Positions 1 to 8,991 of a stretch of 64,000 bases of DNA are shown here, one piece after another. Numbering within the stretch: the stretch's first letter is position 1; every line of letters starts with the position of its first letter. Made by a program: the position numbers and the translations under genes. The stretch comes from Gammaproteobacteria bacterium (GTDB lineage: Bacteria > Pseudomonadota > Gammaproteobacteria > Steroidobacterales > Foliamicaceae). The stretch is taken from assembly GCA_009845905.1 (NCBI GenBank), contig VXYS01000004.1, forward strand, positions 586,548 through 650,547, read 5' to 3'. The notes under the pieces were generated by a model, which was not told the DNA's origin, ran no database searches, and was given only the letters and a program-made list of their open reading frames with translations.

Positions 1-252
1 CTGAGTTGCGCGCGTATCTTCAGAGGCCCCTGCCCGCGCTCGAGTCGGGAACGCAGAAAAGCCTCGGCGAAACGTTCGTCGCTGACCAGATCGCGCCCGG
101 CCAGCCTGTCCAGCGTTCGGGCGATTTCGCCCGCCTCGTAGCCGCGCACGGAGAGTTTGGTTCGCAATTCCCGCAACGAATGTTCGCGCCGGGCCAGCAG
201 GTTCAGAGCTGTGTCGAGGGCGGGACGCCCTCGCTCCCGGCGGCCGGAACGA

Positions 253-260
<8 letters not shown>
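1..260 (-). CDS. recX: Regulatory protein RecX (N-terminal part, cut by window edge)
   Basis: RecX binds RecA filaments and modulates recombinase activity. The reading frame running off the left edge includes [18 protein letters not shown] and, further on, [16 protein letters not shown], which match the three-helix repeats of RecX. The only obvious start is a GTG at 258-260 that overlaps the recA stop codon, giving a coupled recA-recX pair as in many proteobacteria. The first 20 or so codons include a copy of the GAGGGCGGGACGCCCTC palindrome found elsewhere in the window, so the N-terminal residues (about [11 protein letters not shown]) are partly repeat-derived. About 86 residues are visible; the C-terminal part is outside. 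Identity is firm from motifs plus position; the start is less sure because the repeat lies there. Confidence 0.85.
215..233. repeat. Palindromic repeat copy A, inside recX
   Basis: Perfect 8-bp arms around GGA: CGAGGGCGGGACGCCCTCG. The flanks (CAGAGC on the left, CTCCCGG on the right) also resemble copy D at 24723-24741. This copy lies in the first codons of recX. Confidence 0.75.
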
Positions 261-1281
<1,021 letters not shown>

Positions 1282-1417
1282 CGTGCTCAAGTGCTCCCGC
1301 TCTGGTCCCTGTACCGAGATTATTCCATAGCCTCGGCGAATTGCACGGCGGCAATTCTCCGGGTTGAGCGGGTTATTGGCGCACGCACCCGAAACCGTCG
1401 AAAAAAGGCCTTTCGCA
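1282..1417 (-). promoter_or_regulatory. recA upstream region; no clear LexA box
   Basis: The 136 bases between pncC and recA must hold any independent recA promoter. On the minus strand an AT-rich GGAATAATCTC near 1318-1328 could act as a -10 element. No CTGT-N8-ACAG palindrome is visible. The assignment rests on position rather than a strong motif. Confidence 0.3.
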
Positions 1418-1921
1418 TCAGTCCCCGGCCGTCCCCTCGACGCGTTTCAGCAGTCCTTCCAGCGCATGCGCCACCGATTGCATCCGCACGGCGCGGCGGT
1501 CGCCGTCAAAGCGCATGGCTTCCGCTTCCAGCAGCCCGTTGCGGCCCGCCCAGGCGAACAGCACCGTGCCTGTCGGGCGCGTCGCCGTGCCGCCGGTGGG
1601 TCCGGCAATGCCGGTCACGGCCAGGCTCCAGTGCGTCCGCCCGCGCTCAAGCGCGCCGGCGGCCATTTCCAGCGCCGTCTCGGCGCTGACCGCGCCGAAC
1701 TCTTCCAGCGTTTGCGGGCTGACTCCCAGCAAGCGCTTTTTGGCGTCGTTGGAGTACGTCACGAACCCGGCTTCAAACCAGCCCGAACTTCCCGGAAGCC
1801 CGGTGATCGCCTGCCCCACCCAGCCGCCGGTGCAGGACTCGGCCAGCGCCAGCGTCTCGCCCCGCTCCAGCAACCGGGCGCCCAGTTCACGCGCAAGGCG
1901 GCTAATCTCCCGTTCGGTCAT
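1418..1921 (-). CDS. pncC: Nicotinamide-nucleotide amidase (CinA C-terminal domain protein)
   Basis: The 167-residue protein corresponds to the stand-alone CinA C-terminal domain, which deamidates nicotinamide mononucleotide to nicotinate mononucleotide in NAD salvage. The active-site segment [11 protein letters not shown] (Ser29) lies near the N-terminus, followed by the conserved [15 protein letters not shown] and [11 protein letters not shown] segments. Length matches E. coli PncC (about 165). Its start overlaps the end of mutS by 20 bases, so the two are probably translationally coupled, and recA follows after 136 bases. The pncC-recA pairing is common in proteobacteria. Confidence 0.93.
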   Translation of the reverse strand: MTEREISRLARELGARLLERGETLALAESCTGGWVGQAITGLPGSSGWFEAGFVTYSNDAKKRLLGVSPQTLEEFGAVSAETALEMAAGALERGRTHWSLAVTGIAGPTGGTATRPTGTVLFAWAGRNGLLEAEAMRFDGDRRAVRMQSVAHALEGLLKRVEGTAGD

Positions 1922-4559
1922 CTTCTCCCCCGCTTCGTGCTTTCAGTTCAAACAGCAGCTCCAGCGCCTCGCGCGGGCTGAGTCGTTCGGGATCAACCGC
2001 GGCCAGCATTTGCTCCGCTCTTGAATGAATAGCCTTCGGGCCAAGGCGTCCCGTCTTCGCGGAGGGCGGGACGCCCTCCCGCGCGGGGCCGGCGCCCTGT
2101 CTCCCGGAATCGAGCGTGAGCGGCAATTGCGCCTGCCCGCGCTCAATCAACCGGCCGGAGCGCTGCTCCAGGTCCTCCAGCATCCCTCTTGCCGACGCTA
2201 TGACCTGCCTGGGAACACCGGCCAATGCCGCTACCTGAAGCCCGTAACTGCGATCCGCCGGGCCGTCGCGCACGGAATACAGGAACACCAGCGTTCCGGC
2301 GTGCTCGACGGCGTCCAGATGGACGTTTGCGCAGGCCGCAGCGGTTTCGGCCAGCGCGGTCAGTTCGAAGTAGTGGGTCGCAAACAGGGTGAAGCTGCGC
2401 AGGCGCTCGGCGATATAACCGGCCGCCGCCCAGGCCAGCGAAAGGCCGTCGTAGGTGCTGGTGCCGCGGCCCACCTCGTCCATCAGCACCAGGCTCTGTC
2501 CGGTGGCGTTGTGCAGGATGCTCGCCGTTTCGGTCATTTCCACCATGAAGGTGGAGCGCCCCCCGGCCAGGTCGTCGCCGGCGCCGATGCGCGTGAATAT
2601 GCGGTCCAGCGGCCCGATCTCGGCCTCTGCCGCGGGAACGAAGCTGCCGATGTGCGCCAGGATCACGATGAGTGCAACCTGGCGCATGTAGGTGGACTTG
2701 CCGCCCATATTGGGGCCGGTAACGATCAGCATGCGGGTGTCGTCGTCCAGCGCCAGATCGTTGGCGATGAATTCGGAGTCCAGCGCGCGCTCGACCACCG
2801 GGTGGCGGCTGGCCCTCAGCCGAATCCCCGGCCGATCGACAAGTTCCGGCCTTGCGTAGCCCAGTTCCAGCGAGCGGGCGGCCAGGTTGACCAGCACGTC
2901 GGTTTCGGCCACGGCGGCCGCCAGGTCCTGCCAGACCGCGAGCCACCGGGACAGTTTCTCCAGCAATTCCTCGTACAGCCTCACCTCCAGCTCCTGGGCG
3001 CGTTCGCGCGCGCCCAGTACCCGGTGTTCGAAGCGCTTGAGTTCCGGCGTGATGTAGCGCTCGGAGTGTTTCAGGGTCTGACGGCGGATGTAGTGCTCCG
3101 GCGCTTCGTCCGCCTGGCTGCGGCGAAGCTCGATGTAGTAACCGTGCACGCGGTTATAGCCCAGCTTCAGGTTGGCGATGCCGCTGCTTTCGCGTTCCTC
3201 CTTCTCCAGGTCCTGCAGGGCGGCGTCCGCATTGCTGCTGACTTCGCGCAATTCATCCAGTTCCGCGCTGTATCCGGCGGCGATCACCTCGCCGTCGCGA
3301 ATCCTGGGGGCGGGATGCTCGACCAGCGCTTCCGCCAGCAGGCGCAGTCCGTCCGGCGATGTTTCCATGCGCTCCGCCAGGGCTTGCAGGAGCGGAGCGT
3401 CCAGCGCCGTGAGCCGCTCGCGCATCGGCGGCGCGGACTTCAGGGCGGACCGCAACTGCTCCAGGTCGCGCGGACGGGCCGTGCGGATGGCCAGTCGCGC
3501 CAGAACACGCTCGAGATCGCCGACTTCCCGGATCGACTCCCGCCACCCATCCTGCTCGCCGCGCAATTCCTCCAGGGCCTGGTAGCGAAGCCGCAAGACC
3601 TCGTGGGAACGCAGGGGTCGATGGATCCAGCGCCGAAGGAGCCGGCTGCCCATCGGGGTGGCGCAACGATCGACGATGCCGGCCAGCGTGTATTCGTCCC
3701 GCCCCGAAAGCGAACGGTCCAGTTCGAGGTTGCGGCGCGTGGCCGCATCCATCAGGAGCGCGTCGCCGGGCCGCTCCACATTGAGCGCGCGCACGTGAGG
3801 CAAGGCGCCGCGCTGCGTGTCCCTGACGTAGTCCAGCAGGCATCCGGCCGCGGCGATAGCCAGGTCCATGTCCTCGACGCCGAATCCATCGAGGTTATGC
3901 ACGCGGAACTGGTCCAGAAGCGAACGCCGCGCGGAAGCGGCACCGAATTGCCAGTTCCTCCGTTCATGAACCGCGGGCCGGCCGGGCAGCGCCTCCGGCA
4001 GCCGCGTTCCCTCGCCGACCAGCAATTCGGCGGGCCGCAATCGTTGCAGCTCGCCCTCAAGTTCTTCCAGCCCGAGGCATTCCGTGATCGAAAAACTGCC
4101 GGAACTCAGTTCCATCCAGGCCAGCCCGTAACCGCCGTCCTTCCCGTGCAGGGCCGCCACCAGGTTCTCGGAACTGCTGTCGAGCAAGGCTTCCTCGGTC
4201 AGCGTGCCGGGAGTAACCAGCCGCACGACCTCGCGCTTCACCGGCCCGCCGGATGGCGTGGGGCGGCCGATTTGCTCGCAAATGGCTATCGATTCGCCCA
4301 TTTGCGCCAGCCGGGCGATGTACGAATCGGCCGAATGCGCCGGCACGCCGGCCATGGGAATCGCTTCGCCGTTCGACTGTCCGCGAGTGGTCAGAACGAT
4401 GTCCAGGAGCACGGCCGCACGCTCGGCGTCGCCGAAAAACATCTCGTAGAAATCGCCCATGCGGTAGAACAGCAGGGCATCGGGGTGCTTTGCCTTGATG
4501 CGCAGGTACTGCCGCATCATCGGCGTATGCCCCGCCAGCGGTCGCGCGCCGGCTGTCAT
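1902..4559 (-). CDS. mutS: DNA mismatch repair protein MutS
   Basis: MutS recognises mismatches and starts methyl-independent or methyl-directed repair with MutL. The mismatch-reading Phe-x-Glu motif is present in RMGDFYEMF (Phe37, Glu39), the connector, lever and clamp domains follow, and the Walker [10 protein letters not shown] is at about residues 615-623, with the Walker B and signature region [19 protein letters not shown]. The protein is 885 residues against 853 in E. coli. The extra length lies mainly in the linker before the C-terminal tetramerisation helix ([15 protein letters not shown]), where a palindromic repeat contributes the residues [11 protein letters not shown]. The ATG at 4559 sits 3 bases after the preceding stop. 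Having beta-oxidation genes directly upstream is not the usual context. Confidence 0.98.
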   Translation of the reverse strand: MTAGARPLAGHTPMMRQYLRIKAKHPDALLFYRMGDFYEMFFGDAERAAVLLDIVLTTRGQSNGEAIPMAGVPAHSADSYIARLAQMGESIAICEQIGRPTPSGGPVKREVVRLVTPGTLTEEALLDSSSENLVAALHGKDGGYGLAWMELSSGSFSITECLGLEELEGELQRLRPAELLVGEGTRLPEALPGRPAVHERRNWQFGAASARRSLLDQFRVHNLDGFGVEDMDLAIAAAGCLLDYVRDTQRGALPHVRALNVERPGDALLMDAATRRNLELDRSLSGRDEYTLAGIVDRCATPMGSRLLRRWIHRPLRSHEVLRLRYQALEELRGEQDGWRESIREVGDLERVLARLAIRTARPRDLEQLRSALKSAPPMRERLTALDAPLLQALAERMETSPDGLRLLAEALVEHPAPRIRDGEVIAAGYSAELDELREVSSNADAALQDLEKEERESSGIANLKLGYNRVHGYYIELRRSQADEAPEHYIRRQTLKHSERYITPELKRFEHRVLGARERAQELEVRLYEELLEKLSRWLAVWQDLAAAVAETDVLVNLAARSLELGYARPELVDRPGIRLRASRHPVVERALDSEFIANDLALDDDTRMLIVTGPNMGGKSTYMRQVALIVILAHIGSFVPAAEAEIGPLDRIFTRIGAGDDLAGGRSTFMVEMTETASILHNATGQSLVLMDEVGRGTSTYDGLSLAWAAAGYIAERLRSFTLFATHYFELTALAETAAACANVHLDAVEHAGTLVFLYSVRDGPADRSYGLQVAALAGVPRQVIASARGMLEDLEQRSGRLIERGQAQLPLTLDSGRQGAGPAREGVPPSAKTGRLGPKAIHSRAEQMLAAVDPERLSPREALELLFELKARSGGEDDRTGD
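2061..2079. repeat. Palindromic repeat copy B, inside mutS
   Basis: Perfect 8-bp arms around GGA: GGAGGGCGGGACGCCCTCC. The left flank (GTCCCGTCTTCGC) matches the left flank of copy C at 20571-20587 (GTCCCGCCTTCGT). The copy is in frame within the variable linker of mutS and keeps the reading frame open. Confidence 0.75.
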
Positions 4560-4562
4560 TCG

Positions 4563-6662
4563 CTAGCCTTCGCCGAATCCCCGGCCGGCGGCCGCCGCTG
4601 CAACCAGCCTTTGCGCCGGCGCCCAGCGTGCGCCGAACCGGTCGTGAAATCCGCGGATGTCATCCAGTACGGTATCCAGGCCCTGCTGCTCGGCGTAGTG
4701 CATGGGTCCGCCGCGCCAGGCCGGGAAGCCATAGCCGTAGACGTAGACGATATCGATGTCCGAGGCCGCACGGGCAACGCCTTCCTCCAGCAGCGCCGAA
4801 CCGATGTTCACGAGCGGGTACATGCATCGCTTGCCGATTTCCTCGGCCTCCGCGGGCAATCGGCGCTCGTAGCCCAGTTCTTCCGCCAGTTCCTCGATCA
4901 GGCCGGCGACCCCGGGATCCGGCTCGGGAACCCGGCTGCCGGGACTGTAGTTGTAGATGCCGCGGCCGTTCTTCTGCCCGAAGCGGTCCCGCTCGCAAAG
5001 GGCATCGCCCAGACGCTCGCCGGGTTTTCGCTCCTCCTTCGGCTTGCCGGCCAGCTCCCGGGCCCGCCAACCCAGGTCCAGGCCCACGAGGTCAATCATC
5101 TGGAAAGGCCCCATGGGCAGCCCGAAGTCCCGCAGGGCCGCATCGACCGACTCCGGAGGCGTGCCCTCGAACAACAATTCAAAGGCCTCGAACATATATC
5201 CCGACAACATGCGGTTGCCGATGAACCCGTTGCTGTTGGCCGACCATACGGGGACCTTCTTCATGCGCGACGCGAGCGAAAACGCCGTCGCGACAGTTTC
5301 CGGCGAACTGTGCCGGCCCTCGATGACTTCCACGAGGCGCATGATGTTGGCGGGGCTGAAGAAGTGCATGCCCAGCACCTGCCCGGGCCGGCCGGTTGCT
5401 TCCGCCATTCGGTCGATATCGAGATACGAGGTGTTGCTGGCAATGATGGCGCCCGGCGCGAGGGTGTCGTCCAGGCGGGCGAAAATCTGTTTCTTGAGGT
5501 CCAGGTTCTCGTAGACGGCCTCCACGGCGAAATCCGCCCCTTCGAGGACATCGTAGTCCGTCGTGGGCGTGATCAGTCCCATGCAGCGCTCCGCGCCGCC
5601 CGGAGGGATGCGCCCGCTCTTCTCCGACCGTTCGAAGTTCCTGCGCATCACGCGCAAACCCCGCTCCAGCGCCTCCTGTCCTGTCTCCAGCACGGTCACC
5701 GGAATCCCCGCGATCGCGAAATTCATGGCGATGCCGCCGCCCATGGTGCCGCAGCCGATCACCGCGGCGCGCCCGACGGCGCGCGCGGCAGCACCGCCGG
5801 CGCCCCTGGCCGCGGCGCGTTCGGCGAAGAACACGTGCGAGAGCGCCTTGCTCTGCGGGTTCTTCAGGCAACGGACAAACCGGCGCCGCTCTTCGGCCAA
5901 GCCGGCGAGAAAATCGTCCCGGCAGGCCACTGCCTGCTCGATGCACTGCACAATCAGCTCGGGCGAGTCGCGTCCCCGCATCCTGCGGGCAATCAACTGG
6001 CGCGCCCCGGCGAATACCTCCGCCGCCTCCCCCGGCCGGGGGAGTTTTCCGGGTCCGGAGGAAATCTTTCGCACCGTCCCGCCTGCCGCCAGCAATTCCT
6101 CCGCATACGCGCAAGCCGCGTCTGTCAGTTCGTCTTCAAGCAGACGGTCGGCCAGGCCCATTTCAAGGGCCCTGCGGGCTTTTACCGGTTTGCCGTCCAG
6201 ACACATCCGCAAGGCCTGCTCCACGCCGACCAGCCGCGGAGTCCGCTGGGTCCCGCCGGCCCCCGGCAACAGGCCGATATTGACCTCGGGAAAGGCAAAG
6301 CGGGCGCGTCCGGAAACGGCCCGGTAATCGCAGGCCAGAGCAAGTTCCAGGCCACCGCCGAATGCGACTCCATCCACCGCCGCGATGACCGGTTTGGGAC
6401 ACGCGTCCAGCGCGTCGCATATTGCGTTAAGCGAAGCCTCGGGGGCAGGCAGTTCGGACAGGCCGAACTCCTTGATGTCGGCGCCGGCGCACCAGGTCTT
6501 CAAACTGCTCAATAGCAGCAGGACGCCAACTGAGTCATCCTGCGACGCGCCGCGGATCGCGTCCATGAGCGGCATCCGCAGCATTGCCCCGAGCGCATTG
6601 ACGGGCGGGGATTCCATTTCGATCAGGCGGACAGGGCCGCGATCGCTCACTTTCACCGTCAT
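4563..6662 (-). CDS. Bifunctional enoyl-CoA hydratase / 3-hydroxyacyl-CoA dehydrogenase
   Basis: This multifunctional beta-oxidation enzyme hydrates 2-enoyl-CoA and oxidises the 3-hydroxyacyl-CoA with NAD. The N-terminal crotonase domain (about residues 1-190) has the oxyanion-hole segments GADIKEF and DGVAFGGGLELALACDYR, and the catalytic stretch FPEVNIGLLPGAGGTQR. The NAD-binding domain begins at about residue 295 with AVIGCGTMGGGIAMNFA. The dehydrogenase catalytic segment LGMHFFSPANIMRLVEVIEG follows, then two C-terminal helical domains. At 699 residues it fits the FadJ/peroxisomal-type fusion family. It lies 7 bases downstream of an SDR gene, with a MaoC hydratase beyond, making a small fatty acid or acyl-CoA degradation operon that leads straight into mutS. 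Chain-length specificity cannot be read from sequence. Confidence 0.93.
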   Translation of the reverse strand: MTVKVSDRGPVRLIEMESPPVNALGAMLRMPLMDAIRGASQDDSVGVLLLLSSLKTWCAGADIKEFGLSELPAPEASLNAICDALDACPKPVIAAVDGVAFGGGLELALACDYRAVSGRARFAFPEVNIGLLPGAGGTQRTPRLVGVEQALRMCLDGKPVKARRALEMGLADRLLEDELTDAACAYAEELLAAGGTVRKISSGPGKLPRPGEAAEVFAGARQLIARRMRGRDSPELIVQCIEQAVACRDDFLAGLAEERRRFVRCLKNPQSKALSHVFFAERAAARGAGGAAARAVGRAAVIGCGTMGGGIAMNFAIAGIPVTVLETGQEALERGLRVMRRNFERSEKSGRIPPGGAERCMGLITPTTDYDVLEGADFAVEAVYENLDLKKQIFARLDDTLAPGAIIASNTSYLDIDRMAEATGRPGQVLGMHFFSPANIMRLVEVIEGRHSSPETVATAFSLASRMKKVPVWSANSNGFIGNRMLSGYMFEAFELLFEGTPPESVDAALRDFGLPMGPFQMIDLVGLDLGWRARELAGKPKEERKPGERLGDALCERDRFGQKNGRGIYNYSPGSRVPEPDPGVAGLIEELAEELGYERRLPAEAEEIGKRCMYPLVNIGSALLEEGVARAASDIDIVYVYGYGFPAWRGGPMHYAEQQGLDTVLDDIRGFHDRFGARWAPAQRLVAAAAAGRGFGEG

Positions 6663-6669
6663 GATGCCC

Positions 6670-7437
6670 TCAGACGTGGATCCCGCCGTCCACCAGCAGC
6701 GCCTGTCCGGTCACGTAGGAACCGGCGGGCGACGCGAGGAACACGACCAGTCCGGCCACTTCATCCGGAGCGCCCATTCGTCCGAGCGCCGTCGTGTCGA
6801 GAAAGCTCTCGCGGGCTTCCGCGTCGGTCCACAGCGCCCGGGAGAAATCGGTCTTGATCAGTCCCGGACAGACCGCGTTGGCGGTGATGCCGTCGCGGCC
6901 GTACTCCAGCGCCAGGTTCCGCGCCATCTGGATTTCCGCGGCCTTGGACATGCCGTAGGCGCCGATCTTGTCGTGCGCCGTCTGACCCACGTACGAGGAA
7001 ATCAGCACGATCCGGCCGTGTCCCCGGCTGCGCATGTCGGGAACGACCAGTTGGCTGAGCCACAGATTGGCCGTGACGTTGCAGCGCCAGATCCGCTCCA
7101 GGGCGCTGTCGGACGTGTCGAGCAGGGGACCGAAATGCGGATTCACGCCCACGTTGGAAACCAGAATGTCGATGGCGCCGAAAGCCGCGCGGGTGCGCGC
7201 CACGAGGTCCTCCAGCTGATCCTTGTGGTAGACGTTGCAGGGCGCGGAAATGGCGGTTCCCTTGCCGAAGCGCAGATTCAGTTCCTCGGCGGTCTGCTCG
7301 CATGCCTCCGCCTTGCGGCTGGACGCGGTCACGCGTGCGCCATGCTCCGCCATCCGCGTGGCGATGGCCTTGCCGATGCCCCGCGTGGAGCCGGTGATCA
7401 GCGCCGTGCGGCCCTCCAGGTTGAACAGTTCGTCCAC
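6670..7437 (-). CDS. SDR-family oxidoreductase
   Basis: A 255-residue classical short-chain dehydrogenase with the nucleotide-binding motif TGSTRGIG (residues 16-23), the NAG-like segment SNVGVNP, catalytic Ser147/148 (LISSYVG) and the Tyr161-x3-Lys165 pair in AYGMSKAAE. The C-terminal YVTGQALLVDGG is typical of FabG-like members. It lies between a MaoC-type hydratase (13-base gap) and the bifunctional beta-oxidation enzyme (7-base gap), so it probably oxidises or reduces a hydroxyacyl-CoA or related alcohol in the same pathway. Similar proteins are often annotated as dehydrogenase/reductase SDR family member 4. Family assignment is firm; substrate is inference. Confidence 0.9.
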   Translation of the reverse strand: MDELFNLEGRTALITGSTRGIGKAIATRMAEHGARVTASSRKAEACEQTAEELNLRFGKGTAISAPCNVYHKDQLEDLVARTRAAFGAIDILVSNVGVNPHFGPLLDTSDSALERIWRCNVTANLWLSQLVVPDMRSRGHGRIVLISSYVGQTAHDKIGAYGMSKAAEIQMARNLALEYGRDGITANAVCPGLIKTDFSRALWTDAEARESFLDTTALGRMGAPDEVAGLVVFLASPAGSYVTGQALLVDGGIHV

Positions 7438-7450
7438 GCCGAGACGAGGT

Positions 7451-7909
7451 TCAGGCGCCTTCGGATATCAGCATGAAGAGCTGTTGCGCCACCCAGGCGG
7501 GCCTCTCCTGGCCCTCGATTTCCATGGATTTCTCCAGCCGGATGACCACGCGGCCCGGTCCGCGTTCGCGAACCTCGGTGAGCCTGGAGTGGACCCGAAC
7601 GCGCGAACCCGCGGGGACCGGGTTGATGAAGCGCAGCTTGTCCAGGCCATAGTTGATGACGAAGCCGACGCCCTCGATTTCGGACATTTCGGGGGACTCG
7701 AGGTGGACGGAAAGCGACAGCGTCAGGAAGCCGTGCGCGATGGTGGACCCGAACGGCGTTTCGCGCGCTACCCGTTCGGGATCCACGTGGATGAACTGAT
7801 GGTCCACGGTGCAGTCCGCAAAGGCGTTGATCCGGGCCTGATCCACGTCAAACCAGTCTGACGGAGTGAGCTCGCGGCCCTCCCATTCCTTAAGGTTTTC
7901 GATCTTCAT
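7451..7909 (-). CDS. MaoC-like (R)-specific enoyl-CoA hydratase
   Basis: A 152-residue single hot-dog-fold protein of the MaoC/hydratase-2 family, which hydrates trans-2-enoyl-CoA to (R)-3-hydroxyacyl-CoA. The catalytic Asp/His pair is visible in VDHQFIHVD (Asp36, His41), followed by the family segment STIAHGFLTLSL. The frame is open further upstream, but MKIENLKEWEGREL at 7909 is the natural N-terminus and leaves room for a divergent promoter. It heads the minus-strand run SDR-hydratase/dehydrogenase-mutS-pncC-recA-recX. A role in acyl-CoA turnover is likely; the exact substrate is unknown. Confidence 0.88.
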   Translation of the reverse strand: MKIENLKEWEGRELTPSDWFDVDQARINAFADCTVDHQFIHVDPERVARETPFGSTIAHGFLTLSLSVHLESPEMSEIEGVGFVINYGLDKLRFINPVPAGSRVRVHSRLTEVRERGPGRVVIRLEKSMEIEGQERPAWVAQQLFMLISEGA

Positions 7910-8001
7910 CCCACGTGCCTCACTGCCCCGTATTAACGCCTGTCGAAACCGTCGAAGCGGTATAGTATAGAAGTTTAATTCGGCTTTCCGGAGGTCGCTC
8001 C
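7910..8001. promoter_or_regulatory. Divergent promoter region between MaoC gene and membrane protein gene
   Basis: This 92-base divergent gap contains an AT-rich TATAGTATAGAAG at 7961-7973 that could serve as a plus-strand -10, and a strong Shine-Dalgarno GGAGG at 7990-7994, 7 bases before the ATG at 8002. No confident -35 is seen, and the minus-strand promoter is not obvious. Confidence 0.45.
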
Positions 8002-8916
8002 ATGAACGCGCTGGCCCGGGTGTTTGCCCGTCCACCGTTTATCGGTTTGTTCCCCTTTGCGGTGTTCTTCGTGTCCCAGGGCCTGGGGCACTCGGTAATG
8101 ATCCAGATCGAGCATGCGATCGGTGCGCCGGGAATGTATTACGCGGCCGGCATCATGGGCCTGATCGGCGCATTCCTGCTCTGGCTCGGCATGCGCCAGG
8201 ACAGCGAGGTGAGCGGAACCTGGCTCGGCTACTTCGCCGCCTGGCTGCTTTGGACCGGCTGGGTGGAATTCTCCTTCGTCTATTACGCGATCTGGCTGGG
8301 CGTCCCGGACCTTATGGACGCAACCGGCGAAGTGGCCACCAACGCGGAATACCTGGTGATGATGTCTTCATTGGGGGTAATGCTCGCCACCCTGGTCTAT
8401 TTCCTGTTCAACCGCGAGACGCGATGCAATTTCTTCCGCTGGTGCCATCGCTGGCTTGGAATGGGCACCGGCAAACCCACGGAGGGGCACAAGCGCAACT
8501 TCGCGGCGATAACCGCACTGGAGACCATTTACCTGATCTGGTTCTTCTATCTTTTCCTGCTCATCATTTACGACGAGAACGTGCTGGGCGACCAGCATCC
8601 GGTTACATACGGAATCGCCGCGCTGAACGCGGTCTGGGCGATCTACCTGCTGCGGCGCCTGCTGCGCTTCAAGCGAGTCGCCACGGCGTTGCGCTACTCC
8701 ATTGCAACCGCGATCATCAGTTGGAATGCGTACGAATTCGTCGGTCGATGGGGATGGGTCAACGATTTCTTCGTCAATCTGGAGCAATACGGCTGGCAGG
8801 TGATCGCGGTGGCTATCGCCTCGGTCCTGGTCGTGGCGGTATGCCTGATCATGCCGGCGGGCAAGAAGGAACGCGAGCGCATGGAAGCGATGCAGCAGGA
8901 ACTCGGCGCAAGCTAG
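8002..8916 (+). CDS. Polytopic inner-membrane protein of unknown function
   Basis: I do not recognise this 304-residue protein. It begins after a strong ribosome-binding site. Hydropathy by eye gives seven or eight membrane segments: about residues 12-30, 45-62, 73-98, 113-133, 170-192, 205-220, 232-247 and 265-285. A charged loop near residues 136-162 carries FNRETRCNFFRWCHRWLG, and the C-terminus ends in a charged KKERERMEAMQQEL helix. Several Trp, Tyr and Glu residues lie inside membrane segments (WTGWVEFSFVYYAIW), which would suit a pore, cofactor or lipid site, but nothing points to a specific one. It is divergent from the acyl-CoA genes and 75 bases upstream of aspS. Confidence 0.8.
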   Translation: MNALARVFARPPFIGLFPFAVFFVSQGLGHSVMIQIEHAIGAPGMYYAAGIMGLIGAFLLWLGMRQDSEVSGTWLGYFAAWLLWTGWVEFSFVYYAIWLGVPDLMDATGEVATNAEYLVMMSSLGVMLATLVYFLFNRETRCNFFRWCHRWLGMGTGKPTEGHKRNFAAITALETIYLIWFFYLFLLIIYDENVLGDQHPVTYGIAALNAVWAIYLLRRLLRFKRVATALRYSIATAIISWNAYEFVGRWGWVNDFFVNLEQYGWQVIAVAIASVLVVAVCLIMPAGKKERERMEAMQQELGAS

Positions 8917-8991
8917 TTCACCAAGCTTGATTTTCACGAAGGGAACCCCGGGCGCTGCGTTGCGGCCCCCATTCAGGCGCTTGCGTATTCA

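Noticed and set aside
2025..6515. A 1496-codon open frame on the plus strand opposite mutS and the bifunctional enzyme.
   Set aside because: It is a high-GC shadow; its translation has no family motifs and both antisense genes are unmistakable.
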